Part shown: positions 24,001-64,000 of the stretch, one piece after another
How positions within the stretch are numbered: the first letter of the stretch is position 1
How the letters are laid out: every line of letters begins with the position of its first letter
Assembly: GCF_004027225.2 (NCBI RefSeq)
Contig: NC_044282.2
Span: forward strand, 63,601,725 to 63,665,724
From: Strigops habroptila
Lineage: Eukaryota > Chordata > Aves > Psittaciformes > Psittacidae
DNA length: 64,000 nt
Direction: 5' to 3'
Program-made: the position numbers and the translations under genes
Notes under the pieces: model-generated
Told to the model about the DNA's origin: nothing
Database searches by the model: none
Seen by the model: only the letters and a program-made list of their open reading frames with translations

Positions 24001-26115
24001 AGGACATCCCTTACAGTCTTTGCAGTTGCAGTGTAGGTCCAGCTAACCCAATCTCCTGTCTCTGATGCTGGTCAAAAGTGGGTGGCAAGAAAAGAGTGAG
24101 AGAGAGGATTCTGCAAATAGCAGTCCTTTCCTCGAGGACTCTCAGCCTGCAGGTCTTTGTCTCTGGGGCTTTCAGAGCTGGAGGAAGCTTCTGTTTTGTT
24201 GGATTTAGGTTACATGGGCTCAGGGAAAGACTGGAAATGCTCACAGAAGAATCAGCTTTGGTCATCTGTCCTGTCCAATGGCCAAGAGCAGACTAATGAC
24301 TTCCAGAACCAGAGCAAAGCTCTGGGGAAGCACAAGCCCAGGCAGTAGGGGGGTGATAAACCCTCTTCAGAAGCTCCCAGGGAAAGGATGAGAGGGAACA
24401 GGCATACCTTGCAGCAAGGGAAGTTCCAGCTGGATAAAAGAGGAGAAAACATCACAGTGAGGATAGGTGAACACTGCAGTAAGAGCCCAGAGAGGCTGTG
24501 GACATCCTTGGAGACCTTATTTGGACGAGACCCTGATCTAGCTTTTGAGCTTGGCCTTGCTTTTAGAGGCTTTTGAACTAGAGGCCTCCAGGGAAAGAGA
24601 AATGACGACCAGTCAGATGGATCCTGGGAAAGAATATTTACAGTTATATCCAGGGATGTTTTAAAATGAAAGTTTATTTGACTATGTCTCTTCTATTATT
24701 TTCATTGTAGGGTTGTGGTGCTGGAGAGTAGGCCGACGGATAACCCAACAGCCAACAGCAATTTATATATCCTGGCAGGGCATGAGAACAGTTACTGAGA
24801 AAAGGGCACGGCAAGGCAGCTCACCATGATGAGAGAACACTCCGGCTGCAGCAGCATCCATGGCTGGCTGAAATTGCACAGAAGCTGCAGTAACCCCACT
24901 TCAGTTACTTCATAATTTATTGTGGCATGAGAGGAAGACAAGAATTGTTTGTGGTATGGACACATAGGCATTACAATACCACAGAAGTGCTTAATTTACT
25001 GTTATGTAATCTTTGTACATACGCAGTATTTTTCAGTGAAACTTATTGCTGAAGACCTACACTGACTTCTGTAGATAGCAGCCCCCCTGTTACGTACAAG
25101 TGTCTTACCTGTACAGATGTAAAAGTCACTGAGGATGCAAAAACAAAATCGGGGTACTATTTTAAGGACTTCTCCTGTGTTTATTATAAAGTGGGATGCT
25201 AGCAACAAATATAGTACATTTAACAACACTATTGTATTTTATTATATGTAATTTACTAATACAAATAAATCTTAACTTTTAGAAATTGTAACCAAGGCTG
25301 TAATCAGATTACAATCTTGTTTTAATTTTGATGCAACACACTGGTGTTCATGTTTGCACAATGTATTGAGATGTGATGTATTTAGTCACAAAGGTAAGCT
25401 GTGACTTTGTGGATATGACTTGGGCTTCAAAGTTCCTTTTTTTAGTTTACTTGGGTAGTTTTCTTTGTGAAACAAACCAGTTAAACACCTGTATTTTTAT
25501 ATTTAATTAAAACTCTCCTTATGATTATTGCTCTATGCTTGAAAACAATACTTTCTGGGTGGGTGTCAGTCCCAGACTAGTGGTACCTGGCTGTAACACT
25601 GCAATAGGTGTTTGAATTATTAGTGTATACAATGATAAAAATTAGTATTACTGTTCATCTTACTAAATAGATTCATATCATAATGAAAAGGAGCAACATT
25701 CCACATTGTGGAAATGGCTCAAAGATGTTGCCATTCTTGACTTTTTGGGTTTTTTTGGCCTTATAATCATTTTCACACTTCTTGATTTTTAGGATGTTAA
25801 CACATGGCCAAAATAATTTAGTTACTACCTCATTGAAACAATACAATGGTTACTACGCATCACAGGAACTTAGTTTTGATCAGAAGTATTTTTGATTGCT
25901 GTTTTCCAATGGAGTATGTAAATGCCAAGTTTTAGCAAAATGCACACATTTGACTCCTTTTTTTGTATATGTTCTTTATATTTTATTGTGATAATATACA
26001 CTAAAACCAAACTAAATTTAAAGTGATTTATGGCCTGCATTATTGTTGTGATTAGTAATTGAAATATGTTCCCTAATGTATATAATGTAAAATAAACTTT
26101 TTTTAACATGTTGTT
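1..26115 (+). CDS. MAP4K3: MAP4K3 (GLK), 3' half of gene: end of proline-rich linker plus CNH domain
   Basis: Gene-level entry. MAP4K3 is a cytoplasmic Ste20-type MAP kinase kinase kinase kinase that feeds JNK signalling and amino-acid sensing by mTORC1. The window holds 15 exons: 1-84, 1054-1163, 2932-2973, 5318-5402, 6541-6620, 9335-9395, 9482-9599, 11816-11874, 14479-14582, 15342-15513, 18181-18249, 18368-18460, 19540-19610, 22220-22275 and 24711-24798. Together they give 429 residues and a TGA. The first ~80 residues are linker ([12 protein letters not shown], then [10 protein letters not shown]). The rest is the citron-homology domain ([18 protein letters not shown] to [10 protein letters not shown]). 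From memory the match to human MAP4K3 (894 aa) is near-identical over the CNH domain, so about residues 466-894 are covered. The kinase domain is upstream of the window. MAP4K5 and MAP4K2 were considered; the ending ILAGHENSY fits MAP4K3. The gene end at about 26115 is inferred from the poly(A) signal. Confidence 0.95.
85..1053 (+). other. MAP4K3 intron; nothing recognised
   Basis: AT-rich intron with no repeat or conserved element that I can identify. Confidence 0.7.
1054..1163 (+). CDS. MAP4K3: MAP4K3 exon 2 of window (variable linker)
   Basis: The acceptor is TTTCTAG|GTAATGG and the donor CTG|GTAGGT. The exon encodes window residues 28-64 ([20 protein letters not shown]...REKKEIL). It aligns with the human LGNG...QLNGERDGSLCQQ linker but is more diverged than the CNH exons. 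The exon itself begins with GTAATG, a donor-like sequence; see findings. Confidence 0.9.
1164..2931 (+). other. MAP4K3 intron; nothing recognised
   Basis: Unique-looking intron sequence. Short open frames on both strands are no longer than expected by chance. Confidence 0.7.
2932..2973 (+). CDS. MAP4K3: MAP4K3 exon 3 of window (42-nt linker exon)
   Basis: A 14-codon microexon-like exon, [14 protein letters not shown], identical as far as I recall to the human [14 protein letters not shown]. The acceptor follows TTTATTTTCTAG and the donor is CAC|GTGAGT. It is phase 0 on both sides, so skipping it would keep the frame. Confidence 0.92.
4876..5011 (+). other. Candidate cryptic or alternative exon in MAP4K3 (136 nt)
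   Basis: The segment is bounded by an AG acceptor (CTTCACTAG|GAAAAAG) and a near-perfect donor (TTGAAA|GTAAGT). Entered in phase 0 after the KVH exon it reads [20 protein letters not shown] then [20 protein letters not shown] and VISVE without a stop. This peptide is absent from the human protein as I remember it. The length is 136 nt, so inclusion shifts the CNH exons out of frame and leads to a stop in the next exons. It could be a poison exon, an alternative C-terminus or chance: an open frame this long has roughly a 10% chance probability. Confidence 0.35.
5124..5231. repeat. 12-bp tandem repeat, nine units
   Basis: Nine head-to-tail copies of TACTTAAGCACR. The first five units end in CG (TACTTAAGCACG, 5124-5183) and the last four in CA (TACTTAAGCACA, 5184-5231). 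There are no other differences between units. The array lies 86 nt upstream of the first CNH exon. Confidence 0.97.
5318..5402 (+). CDS. MAP4K3: MAP4K3 exon 4 of window (start of CNH domain)
   Basis: Encodes [20 protein letters not shown] then SWINPDTR, the first beta-strand region of the citron-homology domain. The acceptor is TTCTACAG|ATGGG and the donor AGAG|GTAATA. Window residues 79-106. A 12-bp tandem repeat ends 86 nt upstream. Confidence 0.95.
5403..6540 (+). other. MAP4K3 intron; nothing recognised
   Basis: AT-rich intron without recognised repeats. Confidence 0.65.
6541..6620 (+). CDS. MAP4K3: MAP4K3 exon 5 of window (CNH domain)
   Basis: Encodes [20 protein letters not shown] then HETSMEQ (window residues 107-133), the most strongly conserved CNH motif ([15 protein letters not shown]). 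The acceptor is TGTTTGCAG|ATCAG and the donor CAG|GTATAT, phase 0. Confidence 0.95.
7557..7640 (+). repeat. G/T-rich low-complexity tract with G-quadruplex pattern
   Basis: Four G-runs of four or more bases (7598-7602, 7611-7614, 7622-7625, 7629-7632) are separated by T-rich loops of 8, 7 and 3 nt on the transcribed RNA strand. Confidence 0.8.
8420..8790 (+). repeat. Ancient amniote interspersed repeat (family not named)
   Basis: Blocks such as GGTCTGTCTGGCCCAATAAT, a segment around TATGGACCTGTTGGACATGA, and CACCTCTTGGGGCAACAAAC resemble a repeat common in turtle and crocodilian genomes (GTCCAGTATCCTG..., TGGACCTATCCTCCATGAAT..., TGGCAATGAGTTCCACAG...). It is heavily diverged. Assignment is from memory of the consensus; the family name is not given because I am not sure of it. 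Confidence 0.5.
9335..9395 (+). CDS. MAP4K3: MAP4K3 exon 6 of window (CNH domain)
   Basis: Encodes [20 protein letters not shown] (window residues 134-153) plus one base. The acceptor is CTTTATCAG|CTA and the donor ATCTG|GTAAGT. Only 86 bp separate it from the next exon. Confidence 0.95.
9482..9599 (+). CDS. MAP4K3: MAP4K3 exon 7 of window (CNH domain)
   Basis: Encodes [20 protein letters not shown] then [19 protein letters not shown] (window residues 154-192). The acceptor is ATTAACAG|GTAAAG, so the exon starts with a donor-like GTAAAG. The donor is CCAG|GTAAAT. Confidence 0.95.
9600..11815 (+). other. MAP4K3 intron; nothing recognised
   Basis: Unique-looking AT-rich intron; no repeat family recognised. 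Confidence 0.65.
11816..11874 (+). CDS. MAP4K3: MAP4K3 exon 8 of window (CNH domain)
   Basis: Encodes [20 protein letters not shown] (window residues 193-212) plus one base. The acceptor is TATCTTGTAG|GAAG and the donor GTCG|GTAAGT. The cysteine cluster CQKCC is retained as in human. Confidence 0.95.
11875..14478 (+). other. MAP4K3 intron ending in A-rich block
   Basis: Mostly unique sequence, with an A-rich low-complexity block near its 3' end (listed separately). Confidence 0.65.
14257..14393. repeat. A-rich low-complexity block with short C interruptions
   Basis: About 137 bases made almost only of A-runs of 3-17 bases broken by single C or CCC. It creates spurious lysine-, asparagine- and threonine-rich frames on the plus strand and phenylalanine-rich frames on the minus strand. 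Confidence 0.95.
14479..14582 (+). CDS. MAP4K3: MAP4K3 exon 9 of window (CNH domain)
   Basis: Encodes [20 protein letters not shown] then [15 protein letters not shown] (window residues 213-247). The acceptor is TTTTGGCAG|TGAGG and the donor AAG|GTAATA. A long A-rich low-complexity block ends about 90 nt upstream of it. Confidence 0.95.
14583..15341 (+). other. MAP4K3 intron; nothing recognised
   Basis: No repeat or conserved element identified. A moderately GC-rich stretch at about 14880-15120 may be an old repeat, but I cannot name it. Confidence 0.6.
15342..15513 (+). CDS. MAP4K3: MAP4K3 exon 10 of window (CNH domain, longest exon here)
   Basis: Encodes [20 protein letters not shown] then [20 protein letters not shown] and [17 protein letters not shown] (window residues 248-304). 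The acceptor is TAATCTAG|CAC and the donor ACAG|GTTTGT. Against human the changes are conservative (V for I, L for M, F for Y, K for R). Confidence 0.95.
16608..16684 (+). mobile_element. CR1 LINE 3' end fragment (severely 5' truncated)
   Basis: The block GTCCCTGTCCATTGCAGG, then GGTTGGAACTAGGTGATCTT and AAGGTCCTTTCCAACCCAGC and CCATTCTATGA, is the 3' terminus of avian CR1, here only about 77 bp. Extreme 5' truncation is typical of CR1 insertion by target-primed reverse transcription. Confidence 0.9.
16705..16756 (+). repeat. G/T-rich tract after the CR1 tail
   Basis: G-runs at 16720-16722, 16725-16727, 16734-16739 and 16743-16746 with loops of 2, 6 and 3 T, a G-quadruplex-like pattern on the RNA strand. 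Confidence 0.8.
18181..18249 (+). CDS. MAP4K3: MAP4K3 exon 11 of window (CNH domain)
   Basis: Encodes [20 protein letters not shown] then CLD (window residues 305-327). It aligns with human [23 protein letters not shown]; the first residues are the least conserved of the CNH domain. The acceptor is TTTTTATAG|ACAC and the donor GATT|GTAAGT. Confidence 0.94.
18368..18460 (+). CDS. MAP4K3: MAP4K3 exon 12 of window (CNH domain)
   Basis: Encodes [20 protein letters not shown] then [11 protein letters not shown] (window residues 328-358). The acceptor is ATTGTCTAG|GCTGC and the donor ATAG|GTAAGT. The reading frame stays open beyond the donor for 332 nt into a CR1 element; see findings. Confidence 0.95.
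18490..18965 (+). mobile_element. Old CR1 LINE fragment (end of ORF2 reverse transcriptase)
   Basis: The translation shows the CR1 reverse-transcriptase C-terminal pattern, for example [14 protein letters not shown], the segment near [13 protein letters not shown], and [11 protein letters not shown], followed by frameshifted [15 protein letters not shown]-like sequence. It contains a stop at 18790-18792 and indels, so it is not functional. It begins only about 30 nt after the MAP4K3 exon 12 donor. Confidence 0.9.
18966..19539 (+). other. Rest of MAP4K3 intron; nothing recognised
   Basis: GC-richer sequence up to about 19210 may still belong to a diverged CR1 3' region, but the match is too weak to call. 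Confidence 0.5.
19540..19610 (+). CDS. MAP4K3: MAP4K3 exon 13 of window (CNH domain)
   Basis: Encodes [20 protein letters not shown] then RSNE (window residues 359-382), the conserved CNH segment [15 protein letters not shown]. The acceptor is GTTACCAG|TCTG and the donor GAG|GTAAGT. Confidence 0.95.
19611..22219 (+). other. MAP4K3 intron; nothing recognised
   Basis: AT-rich, unique-looking. No repeat or exon recognised. Confidence 0.6.
22220..22275 (+). CDS. MAP4K3: MAP4K3 exon 14 of window (CNH domain)
   Basis: Encodes [18 protein letters not shown] (window residues 383-400) plus two bases. The acceptor is TTTGTCTAG|ATCAC and the donor ACAG|GTATGA. Human has [18 protein letters not shown]. 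Confidence 0.95.
22276..24710 (+). other. Last MAP4K3 intron; GC-richer, with antisense open stretches
   Basis: The intron is less AT-rich than the others. On the minus strand between about 24075 and 22930 there are consecutive open stretches (see the pseudogene candidate). No CR1 sequence was recognised. Confidence 0.55.
23293..24075 (-). pseudogene. Unidentified candidate decayed coding sequence, antisense in MAP4K3 intron
   Basis: Read on the minus strand, one frame (about 24070-23852) contains [20 protein letters not shown] and further open sequence. It ends at a TAG where a second frame takes over, [20 protein letters not shown], and runs to 23293 with a single TGA at 23602-23604. The second frame later includes the segment [20 protein letters not shown]. 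About 260 residues are covered with one frameshift and one stop. The composition looks protein-like, with no introns apparent, as in a retrocopy. I recognise no family. It may be chance, because open frames of 80-120 codons occur elsewhere in this window with no gene. Confidence 0.3.
24711..24798 (+). CDS. MAP4K3: MAP4K3 last coding exon and stop codon
   Basis: Encodes [20 protein letters not shown] then ILAGHENSY and TGA at 24796-24798. The acceptor is TTTTCATTGTAG|GGTTG. This is the C-terminus of the CNH domain and of the protein, matching the human ending. Confidence 0.96.
25264..25269 (+). terminator. MAP4K3: Proximal poly(A) signal of MAP4K3
   Basis: Canonical AATAAA 466 nt after the stop codon. 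Its use would give a 3' UTR of about 0.5 kb and drop the distal Pumilio-type site. Confidence 0.5.
26091..26096 (+). terminator. MAP4K3: Distal poly(A) signal of MAP4K3
   Basis: Canonical AATAAA followed within 20-30 nt by a T-rich and GT-rich element. It is the best candidate for the gene end; the sequence becomes markedly more GC-rich a few hundred bases later. Confidence 0.6.
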
Positions 26116-29100
26116 GTACAATTAGATTATTACCTGCACTAATTTTCCACATAAGACTAAAATGGAACATACTGAGTTTTGAATTCTGCTATTAAATGTT
26201 TGTGCCAAACACAGAAGTTGGGCATTTCTGAATGTATGAATGGTCACTGTAGCTCAACTCAATTTAGGCTAGAACTTGAGCGTAGGCATTAATACCCTTT
26301 TAGCCTTTAGGCAATGGATGTATGTATTTGAGAGGAGTCTGTCCAAGTTCCAGTTTGCTTGATTCCTTCCCTTCATCACCTGCTTTTCCACCTCTGTTCA
26401 TTGCAAAACTAATTATCTGTTTTTAGCAGGGCTATTTTCTGCCTGTGGGATTAAGCTCTGTGCCTCTGCTGGCCCCATCTCGTCTGTTCCCTTGCACTGA
26501 ACCTCAGCTCTGCCCTGTGGGAGAGGTGGTAATGTAAGCCCTGCTGCCGAGAAGCTGAATTCCCAGAAAAGGCCAGGACTTGTGCATGTTGCACAGCATA
26601 CTAGTGCTGCTGGCCAGGGGAGATTTCTCTCTTGCCTCCCATGGACTGCTCCTCACTCTGATGTGCTCGAAGTAGCTGAATTTTAACCAAGTACAGTATA
26701 GCTGATGTGCTGTAAACATGCTTCCTCTTGTGGGGTTTCTGCAGCAGCTGTGGCCAAGTGTCTTGCTGTTTTGGGGCTGTTGGGCCATTGCTGGGTTACA
26801 GGCAACAGGAGCTAAAGGATAGTGGGTTTTATCCCGGTTGAGCATTTTTGGTACAAGGATGCATGCTGGGATGCAGCTGGAAGAGCTAAAAATAAAGAGG
26901 ATGGGGTAATGGCATGTGGGAAGGGAAGCGTTGTCCTAGGGCACACTTGTCTCAAATCTTTGCTTTCCTGCTTTTTGAGGAATTGTCCTGTTGCAGGATT
27001 TGGAGCCTGTGTCACAAAACTGCTTCTCCCCAATCCTGAGCTGCTTGGCTCCTCGGCTGGCAGCTGCCCTCTGCTAAGCCCTGAAATCTGGATGTCTGAT
27101 CTCCTTTGCTAGATGGGCTATTGCCATGAACTGAAAATTTCCTTGAGCCACTTCAGTGGGAGCTTCCACCACCCCAATCCTGATGCAAGACCATGACCAG
27201 TGTGTGACTGACTGACGGGGGCAGTCAGAGCCAGGAAACCAAATCACAGGCATGATGAGGTTAGAGCAAGGCTTCTGCCTACAGCTAGTTGACACAGCTT
27301 TTCTAACAACCTGTGCAGCTTCCCCTTTCTTCTCTCTTCCCAGCCCCTTCCATGCTGCTTTCTGCCTTGGCTCCTTATGGGCAGAAGTGTGTTGTGATGT
27401 GGCCGCAAGATGTGGCATTTACCGACCTAGCAGCAAGGTTTGACCAGTGCAGGGGTTCAGTTGGGTCTCAGTCCAACTCAGCTTTCTTAAAGAGCATAAA
27501 GAAGTGAGGTTGGTTGGGTTTATTGCAAAAGTGCTCCTGGAAGCTGAGAGGACGTGGGAATGGGCACTGCTTTTGTCCTGTTCTTGCATCTCTCTCCATG
27601 CAGTGCTGCCTGCGCCTGTCAGAAACAGGATCTGATGACCTGAAAAAGAGGGTGGTCAGATTCAATATAGTACAGGTGGATTACTGTTGCTAGGGATCTT
27701 CCTTCCTTGGGCAGCACCTCCTTGGGTGCAGATTTTCCCTTTATAGCTCATTTAAATCCAACACATTCAAATTCAGGTCCCTGTTGCATTTCTCTGACAG
27801 GTGGCTGCTCCTAGCAGTGTTTTAGAGGCTGAATACAGACCATCGTCAGCTCCTGGCAGTGCCTCAAATTTCCCATGGCAGCTGCTGGTGTTTAAAGGGG
27901 TGTTGTAATGCTTGGTGAGCCCACATTGCTTAGCCAGTCCTCAGCACAGTCTGGTGAAGGGCTGCCATGACCCTTCACCTCCTCCTCGTCCCGCAGCACA
28001 GGGGGATCCTGAGTGTCCCCGTGCCACCTGCATACCACTGCACTGGCTGCGGCCTTTGGTTTCTGCTCCTGGCAGCAACATCAGCGAGTCTCATCCTCTT
28101 GACGTAAGAGCCGATCATCCCACTACCTCTCTCCTTGTACCTCTTCGTGCCACTGAGCTTCCTCTGTCTCCTCATGATTAAACTCCTCTCACCATATCCC
28201 TAAAGCCAGTGGCTCAGGACAGCATCCTATTGCCTTCAGTTGTGTTCTGCCCTTCAGTGGACCCACAAGACTTTTCCCATCCTGCTACATAGGCTGGTTT
28301 ATTTGCCATGAGCAGTGAGGCAACCGCTCTTCAGACAGCCCTGGAGATAGTTATGTCTTGTTTAGTTGCTTTCCAAGCAAAGCTGCACCCTCCCTTGCAG
28401 CACATGAAATGAGTTTGTATGATCAGATGGAGGTGAGTGAGGAACCCAAACTGCCTGTCAGCACCAATAAACTCCAGTGCCAGGCAGGGGGCACTGAAAA
28501 CCAGGAGACGAAGACTATCAGCTGGTGGCGCTGGTGACTCTGGGTAGAGGAAGAGCTCTGGCCTTGACTGTCCTGTGGTCTTAGTGAAAATTTGAACCAA
28601 CCAACCACGGTGTTGGCAATTTCACGTTACCTGATGCTGGTTTGTTTGAAGGAAAGAGATGCTAAACCACTTCTAAACCATTCACTGGTGTTTAGAAGTC
28701 CTGGTACCTTCATCTCCAAATGGAGGGGCTGGAGAACAGAGCCCTGGTGCAGTTTTACACCGTGTTGCACATACTTGGAGCAGCTGAAGATTTAAACTTC
28801 AACAGACTGCTTTTTCATCATAAGGCAGTGAGCGCAGCAGCTCTGCAGTCTGTGAGATGCTGTGATGGTGTTCCTGAATGTGCAGGCAGGCTGCTAGACC
28901 AAGCAAATAGCTCTGAGACATGAATATTTCCACTTTGTCATCCTGTTCCTGCAAACTCCAAGCTGAAGTCTGACTCTTTCAGACAGCACTGTCTGGAGGA
29001 AAAACACCTGAGGCAGAGCTGCGTGGTGAAGACAGGTCTTTCTAAGAGGCTCCATCCATTACGTGCTAGAGTACTGCTCAAGAACATCCCCTGTCCTCAG

Positions 29101-29741
29101 AGCACTGCACAAACACCAATTAAGTGAGCCTCCCAACACACATACCATTCCTGACAGTTGTCTGCACAAACAGTCCTTGAGAAAGAGAGACTCCAAGTAT
29201 TTTGCTCTCCTCCCAACTGAAAAGCTGGTCCTAAACCTTCCTTCCAGTGACCAGTGAAGGTTTTCATACATCTGTCCCTCTCTGTGCTCCCCAACAGCAG
29301 CTCACTTGTTTCCTCTCCCAGTCCCTGGGCTCTCCCTGACCCTTTGCCTTACAAAGCAGAGCACAATAACTTGCTTTTCATCTCCAGCATCACCCTCCTC
29401 CCTCTGCCCTGCCAGACTCTGCAGACCACCATGGACTTTGTCCTGTTTAAACCACTGGGGTTTATTTGTGTCCCAGCTTTGCTTTTTCTGCCCTTTTATC
29501 CAAAAAAAAGCTTACTACTCACCCTTGAGGCTGTTCTTGTGCTGCTTGAATGGGGTGTGTGTTTATCTCTGATCCTGGTCCCCAGGTGAGATGAGGTTGT
29601 CTTTCCAACAGCGAGTGACAGAGCTCTCCAGGGAAGAGTAACACCACCCCACTGCCTCCAGCTCTGAGCAGACTGTTGGTTGTCACAGGCAGATGCCATC
29701 TCCTTCTGCTGCAGGTCACCCTTGGCTAGGGAGGCTGTGGA
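26116..29741. other. MAP4K3-SOS1 intergenic region; no gene recognised
   Basis: About 3.6 kb, clearly GC-richer than the introns. No exon with conserved protein content, no CR1 sequence and no RNA gene was seen on either strand. It may hold upstream regulatory elements of SOS1. Human has CDKL4 in this interval; no kinase motifs such as GEGSYG, HRD or DFG contexts were found here. Confidence 0.6.

Positions 29742-64000
<34,259 letters not shown>

Larger units (their letters stand above)
24799..26115 (+). other. MAP4K3: MAP4K3 3' UTR (extent inferred)
   Basis: AU-rich sequence after the stop, typical of a regulatory 3' UTR. It has AATAAA at 25264-25269 and again at 26091-26096, the second followed by a GT-rich stretch (TGTTGTTGT) suited to cleavage. 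Two exact Pumilio-type TGTANATA sites lie at 25014-25021 and 26077-26084. Which poly(A) site is used cannot be told from sequence alone. Confidence 0.7.

Noticed and set aside
1-24798. Assignment to MAP4K5 or another GCK-family kinase
   Set aside because: Linker [10 protein letters not shown] and the C-terminus [12 protein letters not shown] are those of MAP4K3.

Overview
The window is nuclear DNA of a bird, most likely a neoavian rather than a chicken-like species. The evidence is two vertebrate signalling genes split into many short exons by AT-rich introns, and at least seven fragments of CR1 LINE retrotransposons. Several CR1 copies end in the tail GATGATCTTAAGGTCCTTTC...ATTCTATGATTCTA that I associate with neoavian CR1 subfamilies; the species itself cannot be named.

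Layout. (1) Positions 1-26.1 kb, plus strand: the 3' half of MAP4K3 (GLK), a Ste20-family MAP4 kinase. Fifteen exons encode the end of the proline-rich linker and the whole citron-homology (CNH) domain, ending in a TGA at 24796-24798. A 3' UTR of about 1.3 kb follows, with poly(A) signals at 25264 and 26091. The kinase domain lies upstream of the window. (2) Positions 26.1-30.4 kb: a short intergenic gap with no recognisable gene and one CR1 fragment on the minus strand. (3) Positions 30.4-31.5 kb: a CpG island promoter with SP1-, NRF1- and ETS-like sites. (4) Positions 31.15-64 kb, plus strand: the 5' part of SOS1, the Ras/Rac guanine nucleotide exchange factor. Nine exons encode residues 1-400, that is the histone-fold domain and the DH domain. 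PH, REM, Cdc25 and the proline-rich tail lie beyond the right edge.

All exon junctions used here have GT-AG ends and keep the reading frame: 429 codons plus stop for MAP4K3, and 400 codons plus 2 nt for SOS1. Both proteins act in receptor-to-MAP-kinase and mTORC1 signalling, but they are separate transcription units in tandem. In human a third gene, CDKL4, sits between them; I see no trace of it here.

Items most worth a second look: a well-formed but frame-shifting extra exon candidate in MAP4K3; an intron whose retention would fuse MAP4K3 in frame to CR1 reverse-transcriptase sequence; a 12-bp tandem repeat with CpG decay; a possible unidentified antisense pseudogene in the last MAP4K3 intron; the missing CDKL4; and strand-biased G-quadruplex-like blocks. 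No bacterial-type system, CRISPR array or tRNA/rRNA gene was seen.
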